Origin: Nocardioidaceae bacterium | GTDB taxonomy: Bacteria > Actinomycetota > Actinomycetes > Propionibacteriales > Nocardioidaceae | Assembly (NCBI GenBank): GCA_029266455.1 | Contig: JAQSWV010000009.1 | Location: forward strand, 18,276 to 82,275 | Length of the DNA: 64,000 nucleotides | Reading direction: 5' to 3' | Shown here: piece by piece, positions 57,095 through 64,000 of the stretch | Layout of the letters: the number at the start of each line of letters is the position of its first letter | Position numbering within the stretch: the stretch's first letter is position 1 | Program-made: the position numbers and the translations under genes | Notes under the pieces: model-generated | What the model was told of the DNA's origin: nothing | Database searches by the model: none | What the model saw: only the letters and a program-made list of their open reading frames with translations

Positions 57095-57270
57095 GGGACA
57101 GCTGATCCTGGTGGCCTGCGGCGGCGTCTTCGTTGCGGGATCGCTGGCCTGGGGGATGGTCCACGACGGGTTTCGCCCCGATGCGTACGACGTCGCGGGT
57201 GCTCTGATCTGCCTAGCCGGAGTTTGCGGTGATCATGTACGCACCCGCGTTCGAGAGGTCTCAGTGGCCG
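57095..57270 (+). pseudogene. ynfA: YnfA/UPF0060 family fragment with frameshift
   Basis: The frame reads [37 protein letters not shown], matching the C-terminal half of YnfA membrane proteins. After GALICLAGV a single extra T in GAGTTTGCG (about 57223-57225) shifts frame; without it the text continues GVAVIMYAP, the family end. The N-terminal half with its two helices is absent. A decayed gene. Confidence 0.7.
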
Positions 57271-57329
57271 GCAGCTCTCGCCGGGGCAGGAGCACAACCG
57301 TCCACCACACCCGTGAACCGCGTCTGACC

Positions 57330-57378
57330 TGGAGCGGGTGACCGGGATCGAACCGGCATGACCAGCTTGGAAGGCTGG
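57330..57378 (-). other. isolated 3' half of tRNA-Gly(TCC), probable attachment site
   Basis: Minus strand reads anticodon arm CCAGC-CTTCCAA-GCTGG (anticodon TCC), variable loop, T-arm CCGGTTCGATCCCGG, acceptor 3' strand TCACCCGC, then TCCA with encoded CCA. No D-arm or 5' acceptor strand precedes it. Such a 3' fragment is what site-specific integration into a tRNA gene leaves at one end of the element. Confidence 0.75.
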
Positions 57379-57576
57379 TGGCGTTGCGCGGCATCGTGCC
57401 AGCTCAGGACACGATTCACGTCGTCGTGGAGGCCGCTTATGACCTCTACGTGACCTACCCGAATCCGTAGCCACTCCACAGGGAGTCCGGCGGGCAGGAC
57501 GAACTGCTCTCGCAGAACTCCACGGCTGGGTGCTGGGCGGCCGGGCGGACCAGCGGGGTTGCGACCTGTGGTCGCG

Positions 57577-57623
57577 TGCCACAGCGCGGCGAGTTGTGGC
57601 ACACTTGACCTATGGATGCCACA
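57577..57623. promoter_or_regulatory. three TGCCACA half-sites over the vapB start
   Basis: TGCCACA (57577-57583), TGTGGCA (57595-57601) and TGCCACA (57617-57623). They form a palindrome with 11-nt spacer and an inverted pair with 15-nt spacer, covering the vapB start codon at 57612. Plausible autoregulatory VapB/VapBC operator. Confidence 0.45.
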
Positions 57624-57854
57624 CTCGTGCTTGGTCAACAGGGTCGGCTCGTGATCCCGGCTGAGATCCGTGCCGCACTAGGGCTCGAGCCGGGAGATCG
57701 ATTTCACCTGTCCGCTCGTGGGTCCCGGCTCGTGCTTGAGCGACAAGCTGACGCGCTTGCCGAACTACGGGACCTTGCCTGCGACGTCCCGCGGACGCGA
57801 TCGTTCGTCGACGAACTGCTGGAGGAGCGCCGAGCAGCGGCGGCGCATGAATGA
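57612..57854 (+). CDS. vapB: VapB antitoxin, AbrB/SpoVT fold
   Basis: 80 aa. SpoVT/AbrB swapped-hairpin domain (LGQQGRLVIPAEIRAALGLEPGDRFHLSARGSRLVLE), then an acidic/basic helical tail that would thread the toxin groove. Overlaps vapC by 4 bp (ATGA). Confidence 0.9.
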   Translation: MDATLVLGQQGRLVIPAEIRAALGLEPGDRFHLSARGSRLVLERQADALAELRDLACDVPRTRSFVDELLEERRAAAAHE

Positions 57855-58231
57855 CGGTGCTCGATGCGTCGGCCGTGCTCGCGCTCATTCACAATGAGCC
57901 TGGTCATGACCTGGTCGCTGCGCAGATCGACGGCGCAGTGCTTGGCGCGGCGAACCTCGCAGAGGTCGTCGGCAAGCTTATTGACGCAGACGTCGACATT
58001 CGCCGCGTTCGCGAACTGCTGCAAGCCGCGGGCGTCCATGTCGAGCCGGTTAGCGCGGCCGATGCCGAACTCGCCGGAGCGCTGCGCGGCATTCACGGCG
58101 GTCGAGAACTTTCCCTCGGCGATCGATGCTGCCTGGCGTTGACCGTCCGCACCGAGCCGCCCGAGGTGCTCACGGCTGATCGCGGCTGGACGGAGCTGGA
58201 CCTCCCCCTTCGTGTCCAGCTGATCCGGTAG
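57851..58231 (+). CDS. vapC: VapC toxin, PIN-domain ribonuclease
   Basis: 126 aa. Acidic PIN residues visible: Asp5 (VLDASA), Glu about 38 (ANLAEVV), Asp about 91 (LSLGDRCCLAL) and Asp about 109 (LTADRGW). Cleaves RNA unless bound by VapB. Located between the tRNA-Gly fragment and the integrase remnant, so probably cargo of the decayed element. Confidence 0.9.
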   Translation: MTVLDASAVLALIHNEPGHDLVAAQIDGAVLGAANLAEVVGKLIDADVDIRRVRELLQAAGVHVEPVSAADAELAGALRGIHGGRELSLGDRCCLALTVRTEPPEVLTADRGWTELDLPLRVQLIR

Positions 58232-58291
58232 TGGTTGCACTGCGGGCGCGGCAACGGCTTGTTGAGGCGGAGAGTCCTCGGTCTGGTAGTG

Positions 58292-58878
58292 CTAGCAGTG
58301 ACGTTTGGTACCTGACGATGGGTCAGCTGGCCGGTTCAGGCGATGACCGATCGGCACAACATCGCCACCGCTGGCGAGAGCGTTGAGCATCCGCGCAATC
58401 TCCTGGTCGCGGTCCACGGCCGGGTGCTGGTAGACGAGCGCGGCGGCGGGCGAAGAGTGTCCGAAGCGGCGCATCAGCTCTGCCGTACTGGCTCCGGTGG
58501 CGGCGGCGAGAGTGGCGCCGGTGTGGCGCAGCTCATGAACCCGCACGGGCGGTAGGTCGCATGCCTGCACGGCTCGGTGGAACGTCAGCGAGAAGTTCGA
58601 TCGGGCCACGAATCTGCCTGACCGGGTGCCGAAAACGAGGGCGTCGTCGCCGTCACGTGGGTGTCGAGGTGGTCTGCAACGGCGGCAGCGATGAAGCCCG
58701 GCAAGGCGACGGTGCGCCGACCGGCGTCAGTCTTCGGCGGTCCTATGACCCAGCGTCCGTCGAGATGGCGGACGGAGCGTTCGACCGCGATCATGGAGTC
58801 GTCGGTGCGGACGTCGCAGCGTCGCAGGGCGGTGGCTTCGCCGAAACGCAGTCCGCCGAAGGCGAGTGTGAGCACTTA
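58292..58878 (-). pseudogene. tyrosine-family integrase, frameshifted and missing its N-terminal half
   Basis: Catalytic half only. LTLAFGGLRFGEATALRRCDV (first Arg), then a frameshift in the ACGACG run near 58650, then VHELRHTGATLAAATG (His/Arg), RRFGHSSPAAALVYQHPA (Tyr nucleophile). An in-frame TAA sits directly before the first part at 58876-58878; the core-binding domain is gone. By family logic it inserted its element at the tRNA-Gly 3' end 1 kb away. Confidence 0.85.
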
Positions 58879-58918
58879 GTTAGTGGCGCCAGTGGAGGCT
58901 GGCTGACAGGCTCCACGG

Positions 58919-59203
58919 GTGACGGCCGACGATGGTGAGCGCCTGCTGACCAACAGCGACGCCTCCGCCGTCCTTGGCGTTGATGACACGACCGTCAAGC
59001 GGTGGGCGCCTACCGGCAAGCTGACGAGCGTCGTCACCCCTGGAGGACACCGCCGCTTCCGTCCCGGCTGCGTGGAGCGGCTGACGGGAGACCGGGGCCG
59101 GGTGGTGGAAGCGGGCAAGCGTGTCGGTCGTGGGCGCCTGGAGGCACTAGCACCCCTCATGGGTGTCGATCATGGACCGACACGGTTTGGTCAAGCACTC
59201 TGA
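58919..59203 (+). CDS. MerR/excisionase-type HTH protein
   Basis: 94 aa from GTG. LLTNSDASAVLGVDDTTVKRWAPTGKLTSVVTPGGHRRFRPGCVERL is a winged-helix of the BldC/excisionase/MerR class. It might be the excisionase of the lost element or a fragment of a larger regulator. C-terminal 35 residues match nothing. Confidence 0.65.
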   Translation: MTADDGERLLTNSDASAVLGVDDTTVKRWAPTGKLTSVVTPGGHRRFRPGCVERLTGDRGRVVEAGKRVGRGRLEALAPLMGVDHGPTRFGQAL

Positions 59204-59307
59204 AGAACAGGGTGCACCGGCACAGGGACTCGCTTCCTTGGCGACGTCAACGACGAACGGGTGCAGCGAGTCGCTGATCGGTCGGTTCTGAGGCCGATCT
59301 CCTGGGT

Positions 59308-60948
59308 GTGCCGGGCCAACCGTCAATACTGCGAGTTGACGTGCCGCGGTCGGCGACCTCATCTGTTCGGCCGTCCGGGGGGGCGACACTAGTGCGAGAT
59401 CCGATCGATCGACTGCTAAGTCTGCGCGACTTCGCGCGGGTGGTGGCTACTGCCGACTCGGTGAGCGAACTGGTCGACAGGAGCGCCGAGGCGGCGCTGT
59501 TGCTGCTCGGCGCCGACTCAGCATCGATCAGCCGTCTCGAGCCGGCGTACGGTCGGGTGCGGGTGCTGCGCAACCTCGGTGACCTGGCCGACTGGGAGCA
59601 GGAGGCTCCCGCCGACGAAACCTATGCGCTGCACGAGTACCCACGGATCCGAAGTCTGATCGCTGGTGGCGTCGACAGCTGGGTGGAGTCGGTCGATGAT
59701 CCGGCTGCCGACCCCGCCGACGCCGAGCTGCTCCGGCAGCTGGGCAAGCGACACTCCGCCGGGTTCGGTGTGCGCGTTGCCGATCATGTCTGGGGTGAGG
59801 TCTATGTCACTCGGGCGGGCGGGAACCCGTTCGGCTCCGGGGACCTGGCCACCGGGCTCACCCTGGTAGGACTTCTCTCGTCTGGTCTGGCCCGCCTCGA
59901 GCTGCTGGCCGACTTGTCCCGGCTCGCGTACAGCGACGCACTGACCGGCATCGGCAACCGTCGGGCCGCCGACGACTGGCTCGAGCAGCGGCTAAGCACA
60001 GCTGAGCCGTTCGCTCCAGTCTCGATCGTGCTGTGTGACGTCAACGGGCTCAAACAGATCAATGACGCGTACGGTCACACCGCCGGCGATGCGCTGATCC
60101 GGCTGGTGGCACAACAGCTGAGCGCTATCGCCGGTCAACTGCCTGAGGCCATGGCCGCGCGGATCGGCGGGGACGAGTTCGTCCTTCTCACCGACGGAGC
60201 CGCCGCAGGACAGGTGCAGGAGGCCGTGGCCCGATTGGCCGACACTCGGTTGCCGCACGGGTCGGGGATCGCGGTGGGTGCAGCCACCACGACGACCCGC
60301 CCGGCGGGCTCCACCTCGCCCGCCACCGCGGTTCGCGCGCTTATGCGACTGGCCGACGCTGCACAGTACCGCCACAAGCAGATGCGTCACGTGTCCTCCG
60401 ACAAGGTGACGCCATCAGTTGAGCCTGTGGCAGTGCTGTACCCCCAGGGAGCCGACGGCCTGGCCGACCAGATACTCGACCAGCTCAACGGCAGCACCGA
60501 TCGCTCGGCCGAGTGGAGACTGATGATCGTCGCGGACGCCATTGCCGAGGCGTTCAGCGTCGCATCATGGTTGGTCAGCCGCTGCGACGGCGACATGTTG
60601 GTCGACGTACTCGGCCGCGTAGTCCGGCAGGACTCGCGCGGCGACCTGGCACAGATGGACTTGGCCTCCGGGGCTGCATTCCGGCCCGAGGACTATCCCG
60701 CCACCGCCCAAGCGCTGGCGGGCGGCTCGTACTACGCAAGCCTCACCGAGGGCGACCGTCTCGAACGCGCTTTCTTGGCGCGCACGGGCGCCGTCTCGGC
60801 GCTGGCTGCAGGCGACAGCGACGTCCAGGGCGGCCAGTGGCTACTCGAGCTGCTCGGAGACCCACGAACCTCCGTAGGACTGGCCATCGCCCGGCCGTTA
60901 CTGCGCGCACTGGTGCACCTCGCGGTCCGCGGAGCCGAGCCGACGTAA
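59308..60948 (+). CDS. GAF-GGDEF diguanylate cyclase
   Basis: 546 aa from GTG 59308. Residues 35-190 GAF (LVDRSAEAALLLLGADSASISRLE), 205-360 GGDEF (SDALTGIGNRRAADDWL, DVNGLKQINDAYGHTAGDALI, active site RIGGDEFVLL), 380-540 a second helical/GAF-like region (DAIAEAFSVASWLVSRCDGDML). Intact active site. Start is uncertain by up to 30 codons. Hairpin terminator follows. Confidence 0.85.
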   Translation: MPGQPSILRVDVPRSATSSVRPSGGATLVRDPIDRLLSLRDFARVVATADSVSELVDRSAEAALLLLGADSASISRLEPAYGRVRVLRNLGDLADWEQEAPADETYALHEYPRIRSLIAGGVDSWVESVDDPAADPADAELLRQLGKRHSAGFGVRVADHVWGEVYVTRAGGNPFGSGDLATGLTLVGLLSSGLARLELLADLSRLAYSDALTGIGNRRAADDWLEQRLSTAEPFAPVSIVLCDVNGLKQINDAYGHTAGDALIRLVAQQLSAIAGQLPEAMAARIGGDEFVLLTDGAAAGQVQEAVARLADTRLPHGSGIAVGAATTTTRPAGSTSPATAVRALMRLADAAQYRHKQMRHVSSDKVTPSVEPVAVLYPQGADGLADQILDQLNGSTDRSAEWRLMIVADAIAEAFSVASWLVSRCDGDMLVDVLGRVVRQDSRGDLAQMDLASGAAFRPEDYPATAQALAGGSYYASLTEGDRLERAFLARTGAVSALAAGDSDVQGGQWLLELLGDPRTSVGLAIARPLLRALVHLAVRGAEPT

Positions 60949-60984
60949 CGGCGTCACCACTGAGAGGTGGGGCGGCTGTCGGTG

Positions 60985-61001
60985 GGGGCTATTGTAGCCC
61001 C
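60985..61001 (+). terminator. hairpin after the GAF-GGDEF gene
   Basis: Perfect 7-bp stem GGGGCTA (60985-60991) / TAGCCCC (60995-61001) with a 3-nt loop, 37 bp past the stop codon. Confidence 0.5.
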
Positions 61002-61178
61002 ATCTGGTCACGCGATGCCCGGTCCCCAGCTCAATTAGCCTCGATCTTTCGTGAGTCCGCGTAGTTGCGCGGCCGCGCGCATCGTTGTGGGTGGCGACGC
61101 TTCGGGCGTGTGGCAGTTCCGGCGCTGGTGTTGCCGGTTCTCCGAGGTTCCTGGGTCGTGGGGGTCTGGTGGCGGTGT

Positions 61179-62537
61179 TCAGGTGATCGCTGTGAGTCGG
61201 GTGTGGCCGCCGGTGACCAGGTCGGCCCAGGGCCATCGGCGCGATAGGCGCAGGATGCGGCGCCGTCCGGTGGTGATGACGCGGCCGGCGATGCTGAGCA
61301 GGCGTAGCCGCAGCCGCTTGGGTTCCCAGACCCGGGCGGGCTGCTGGTGCCAGGCCAGTAGCTGGGTCCAGGTGAGCAGCTCGTAGGCGAGCTGGGCGAT
61401 CTCGAGCCAGATCTGGTTCTTGTCGAATGCTTGCAGCGGCAGGTTCGTCATCCCGGTGTCCTTCATGCCGCGGATCCGGTCCTCGGCGCGGGCGCGCAGC
61501 CGGTGGCGGACCTCCAGGTCGGCCAGCCGGCCGCCCTTGGTGTTGGTGGCGAACACGGTGATCCGCCAGCCCTCGTGGTCGGTGATCCGCAGCTGCGCGC
61601 CGGGATGGGGACGCTCCCGGCGGGCGATCACCCGCATCCCGGGTGGCCAGCCCTTGAAGGTGGCCGGCAGCCACCCGGTGAGCTCGGCGACCTGGGCGCC
61701 CTCACGGGGCCGGCCGTCGGCGTCCAGCGCCCGGCGCCATGCCTGTTTCGGCAGCGCCTCGAGCGCGTCTAGGACAGGCTGGCGGCCGTAGACGCCGACC
61801 GAGTACTGCAGGCCCAGATTGTGCACGTGCCAGAGGAACGCCTGCACCCCCGAGCCGGTGTCGCCGCGGACCAGCACCCGGGCACGTAGGTGCTCGGGAA
61901 GCTGGGCCAGCGCAGCGTCGAGGACCGCGATCTGGTCCGCGGCGTCGTTGGCGTTGGCTTTGCCCGGTCGCAGCAGCGCGGCCAGCGGCTCCCCGGTGCC
62001 CCCGGCGCCGTGGTCGACGAACGCGAGCACCGGGTGGAACCCGAACCCACGCTTGAAGTTCGGCGTCGCGCCCTCCTTCTCCGAATGAGCGCCGACCAGG
62101 GTCGCGTCCAGGTCCACCACGACGGGCCCGTCCCCGACGAAGGGCAGGTAATGCGACCACGCACGATCCCGAGCAACCGCACGAGCGGCACGGATCGCCG
62201 CGATCGCGGCCTCGGAATCGGCAGCCAGCGCCTCGACGAGCCGGCTCATCGTCGGGTCGGAAGCCACCGCCCCGAACAACTCCGGCTGCGCCCGGACCAC
62301 CGCGAGGTCGGCCAGGCAGTCACCGCCCAGCGCGACCGCCACCACCAGATCCAGCAACGCCTTGCCGGGATCGTGGACCGAGCGTTCCCTCCGCCACGGC
62401 GACAACGCCGCCGACAAGTCCTCGGCCAGTCCGCTGACGAGAGCGGTCTGCAGCAGCAACGCCGCCCCGCCCGAGGAGATCAGCGACTCGCCACCCGCCT
62501 CGACACGAACCCTGCAACCAACCGGGATAGCCTTCAC
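61179..62537 (-). CDS. IS1380-family transposase
   Basis: 452 aa DDE transposase. Family marks: first Asp in VVDLDATLVGAHSEKEGATPNFKRGFGFHPVLAFVDH, second in RVLVRGDTGSG, WPPGMRVIARRERP, RAEDRIRGMKDTGMTNLP and DKNQIWLEIAQLAYELL with the late Glu. Full length for the family, no stops. Confidence 0.92.
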   Translation of the reverse strand: MKAIPVGCRVRVEAGGESLISSGGAALLLQTALVSGLAEDLSAALSPWRRERSVHDPGKALLDLVVAVALGGDCLADLAVVRAQPELFGAVASDPTMSRLVEALAADSEAAIAAIRAARAVARDRAWSHYLPFVGDGPVVVDLDATLVGAHSEKEGATPNFKRGFGFHPVLAFVDHGAGGTGEPLAALLRPGKANANDAADQIAVLDAALAQLPEHLRARVLVRGDTGSGVQAFLWHVHNLGLQYSVGVYGRQPVLDALEALPKQAWRRALDADGRPREGAQVAELTGWLPATFKGWPPGMRVIARRERPHPGAQLRITDHEGWRITVFATNTKGGRLADLEVRHRLRARAEDRIRGMKDTGMTNLPLQAFDKNQIWLEIAQLAYELLTWTQLLAWHQQPARVWEPKRLRLRLLSIAGRVITTGRRRILRLSRRWPWADLVTGGHTRLTAIT

Positions 62538-62545
62538 CTACGGAG
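61179..62545 (-). mobile_element. IS1380-family insertion sequence, 5' end cut by IS3 element
   Basis: Transposase gene with its flanks. Outer limit on the 3' side lies somewhere in 61002-61178 and was not located; on the 5' side only about 8 bp separate the start codon (62537) from the likely end of the next IS, so the 5' terminal repeat appears missing. Confidence 0.65.
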
Positions 62546-62591
62546 TCCACCGCACCCGGGGTTCTTGGACACCTGACAGTGAAGGGTGACC

Positions 62592-62945
62592 ATGGCCGTC
62601 ATGACCGAAGAGGGTGCCGATCAGCGTCGGGAGCTGCGGTGGTCGGCGAACAAGAAGACCGATGCGGTGCTGCGGCTGCTGCGCGGTGAGTCGTTGGACG
62701 AGTTGTCGCGGGAGCTTCGGGTGGAGGCGCACCGGCTGGCGGCGTGGCGCGATGAGTTCCTCGCCGCGGGAAAGGTCGGGCTGAAGGGCAGGACCCCGGC
62801 CGAGGACGGGATGAGCGCTGAGCAGCGGCGCCGGCTGCGGGAGGCCGAACGCAAGGTCGGGGAGCTGACCTTGGACAACGATATTTTGCGCGCTGCGGCG
62901 CGAAAAAGGGGGCTCGAGATCCCGCCGGCGAAGCGTCCGAGGTGA
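62592..62945 (+). CDS. IS3-family transposase orfA
   Basis: 117 aa. HTH (SANKKTDAVLRLLRGESLDELSRELRVEAHRLAAWRDEFL) and leucine-rich coiled coil (LREAERKVGELTLDNDILRAA). ATG at 62592 (GTG 62586 possible) with GAAGGG upstream. Ends with a 4-bp GTGA overlap with orfB. Confidence 0.9.
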   Translation: MAVMTEEGADQRRELRWSANKKTDAVLRLLRGESLDELSRELRVEAHRLAAWRDEFLAAGKVGLKGRTPAEDGMSAEQRRRLREAERKVGELTLDNDILRAAARKRGLEIPPAKRPR

Positions 62946-63829
62946 GCACCTTGTTGGGTGCACCGTTGGCGCGGGTCTGCCGGGTACTGGACGCGCCTCG
63001 CTCGACCGCCCACTACCGGCGCCGGCATCTTCAGCTCGTCACCGACGGGCAGGTCGGCGACCGTCCCGGCCCGGTCGGCGCGATCGGCGACGACGACCTG
63101 GTGGGCTTGATCCGCACCGTGATCAGATCGTCGCCGTTCGCCGGCGAGGGGTACCGCAAGATCCGGGCCCGGCTGCGCCGCGAACACAGTGTGCGGGTGT
63201 CTGGCAAGCGGGTGTTGCGTCTGCTGCGCCGCGAGGGGCTGCTTGCTCCGCAACGCGCACATCGGCGCCGCCGACCCAGGTTGCACGAGGGGCGGATCGT
63301 CACCGACGCCCCCGACCTCCGGTGGGGCACCGATGGCACCATGGCCTGGACCATCGAGGACGGCTGGGTCTGGGTCTTCGACCTGGTCGACCACTACACC
63401 TGCGAAGCGTGGGCGCACGTGGCCAAGGTCGGTGACCGGTTCGCTGCCCTGCAGCCGCTCTATGACGCCGTCATCGACCGGCACGGTGCCCTCGCCGCCG
63501 ATGTGGCCCGCGGCCTCGAGGTCCGCCACGACTGGGGGTCGCAGTACCGCTCGCACCACTTCACCGGCTCGTTGACCTGGCTCGGCATCACCGACTCCCC
63601 GGCCTTCCCCGGCGAGCCGGAGTGCAACGGTTGCGCCGAGCGGTGGATCAAGACCCTCAAGGAACAGTGCCTGTGGGCCAGGACCTACCGCAACGTCGAC
63701 GAGCTGCGGCAAGCCGTTGCCGCCTTCGTCGAGCTCTACAACACCCAGTGGCTGATCGAACGCCTCGGCCACCGCACCCCGAAAGAGACCTACCAACAGT
63801 GGCTTGCCACCCAGGAGCAAGCCGCGTGA
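62942..63829 (+). CDS. IS3-family transposase orfB (rve integrase core)
   Basis: 295 aa. DDE: Asp in LRWGTDGTMAW, Asp in VRHDWGSQYRSHHF, Glu in CAERWIKTLKEQ; N-terminal HTH_21 (GYRKIRARLRREHSVRVSGKRVLRLLRREGLL). GTG start overlaps the orfA stop, suggesting restart coupling rather than the frameshift of classical IS3. Intact. Confidence 0.93.
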   Translation: MSTLLGAPLARVCRVLDAPRSTAHYRRRHLQLVTDGQVGDRPGPVGAIGDDDLVGLIRTVIRSSPFAGEGYRKIRARLRREHSVRVSGKRVLRLLRREGLLAPQRAHRRRRPRLHEGRIVTDAPDLRWGTDGTMAWTIEDGWVWVFDLVDHYTCEAWAHVAKVGDRFAALQPLYDAVIDRHGALAADVARGLEVRHDWGSQYRSHHFTGSLTWLGITDSPAFPGEPECNGCAERWIKTLKEQCLWARTYRNVDELRQAVAAFVELYNTQWLIERLGHRTPKETYQQWLATQEQAA

Positions 63830-63867
63830 TAGTCAACCAACATGTTCAAGGGACCGGGTCCGGTTCA

Positions 63868-64000
63868 GGCCTAACGCAGCGGCGGCAGCGTCTGCCCCTG
63901 TCCGAGAACACTGCGGAAGGGGTCGCCGCGTTCGGTCACCCGGTCGAGCACGGTCCGCAGCGAGAAGCCGTCGGGGCGCAGCGCCGGGTCGTCCAGCTCG
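63868..64000. repeat. ligD 3'-end segment, copy 2
   Basis: 133 bp, identical to 46864-46996 but for one silent base (t63901). Begins directly at the IS3 right end and runs off the window. Confidence 0.95.
63871..64000 (-). CDS. ligD: LigD C-terminus, second copy (partial, runs off window)
   Basis: 43 codons seen, ending in the same residues (ELDDPALRPDGFSLRTVLDR to TLPPLR) as the 46.9-kb pseudogene, with a TAG stop at 63871-63873. The window stops at the base matching copy 1 position 46996, just before the deletion junction, so it cannot be told whether this copy is intact. Confidence 0.8.
   Translation of the reverse strand, partial: ELDDPALRPDGFSLRTVLDRVTERGDPFRSVLGQGQTLPPLR

Larger units (their letters stand above)
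62546..63867 (+). mobile_element. IS3-family insertion sequence
   Basis: Contains orfA and orfB. The right end reads inward from 63867 as TGAACCGGACCCGG then CTTGAACA; the left end near 62546 reads TCCACCGCACCCGG then CTTGGACA, an imperfect inverted match. No matching target duplication flanks it (ACGGAG left, GGCCTA right). The left boundary is approximate. Confidence 0.65.

Noticed and set aside
57330..57405. complete tRNA-Gly gene
   Set aside because: Only the anticodon arm, T-arm and 3' acceptor strand are present; no D-arm or 5' strand pairs with it.

Overview
The window is high-GC DNA from an actinomycete chromosome. The gene content points that way: a truncated haemoglobin O, EttA-type ABC-F protein, PRC-barrel/DUF2382 stress protein, BTAD-AAA-TPR regulator, DUF5130 protein, mycothiol-type ArsC and split PE-POL LigD. 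Several genes have a TAnnnT-like -10 box only 6-9 nt before the start codon, the leaderless style common in that phylum. The genus cannot be read from the sequence.

Layout. 1-8.8 kb is a polyhydroxyalkanoate (PHA) locus around a divergent promoter region: leftward phaB, phasin, an XRE regulator and phaC1 (cut by the window edge); rightward an acyl-CoA ligase, a second synthase phaC2, a PhaZ-like depolymerase and an acyl-CoA dehydrogenase. 8.9-34 kb is mostly housekeeping and stress genes: PRC/DUF2382 protein with a SigB-like promoter, DoxX, tRNA-Arg(TCT), PrsW protease, SSB, EttA, a MarR/YceI pair with two matching operators, thiolase, thioesterase, GlbO, MscS, amidase, PepN, RpiB, SpoIIE-type phosphatase, MalQ, a class V aminotransferase fold protein and an ECF sigma factor.

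34-46.8 kb is the most unusual block. A leftward run of tightly coupled genes encodes five tandem paralogous multi-pass membrane proteins (about 405-422 aa), the remnant of a probable sixth copy, a GAF-PP2C-HATPase fusion (phosphatase plus anti-sigma-type kinase), two STAS anti-anti-sigma proteins and an unknown protein. It is divergent from a large BTAD-AAA-TPR regulator. It looks like a partner-switching stress or signalling system with an amplified set of membrane inputs.

46.8-57 kb holds a broken LigD (PE plus polymerase domains, with an internal deletion and frameshift), DUF1992, a diguanylate cyclase, a GntP permease, a quinone oxidoreductase, TfoX and DUF2200 genes and an arsR-arsC pair. 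57-64 kb is a decaying mobile region: a frameshifted ynfA, an isolated 3' half of tRNA-Gly(TCC), a VapBC module, a broken tyrosine integrase, a MerR-like HTH gene, a GAF-GGDEF protein and two abutting insertion sequences (IS1380 and IS3 families). The window closes with a near-identical second copy of the ligD 3' end, so a rearrangement or duplication spans 46.9-63.9 kb.
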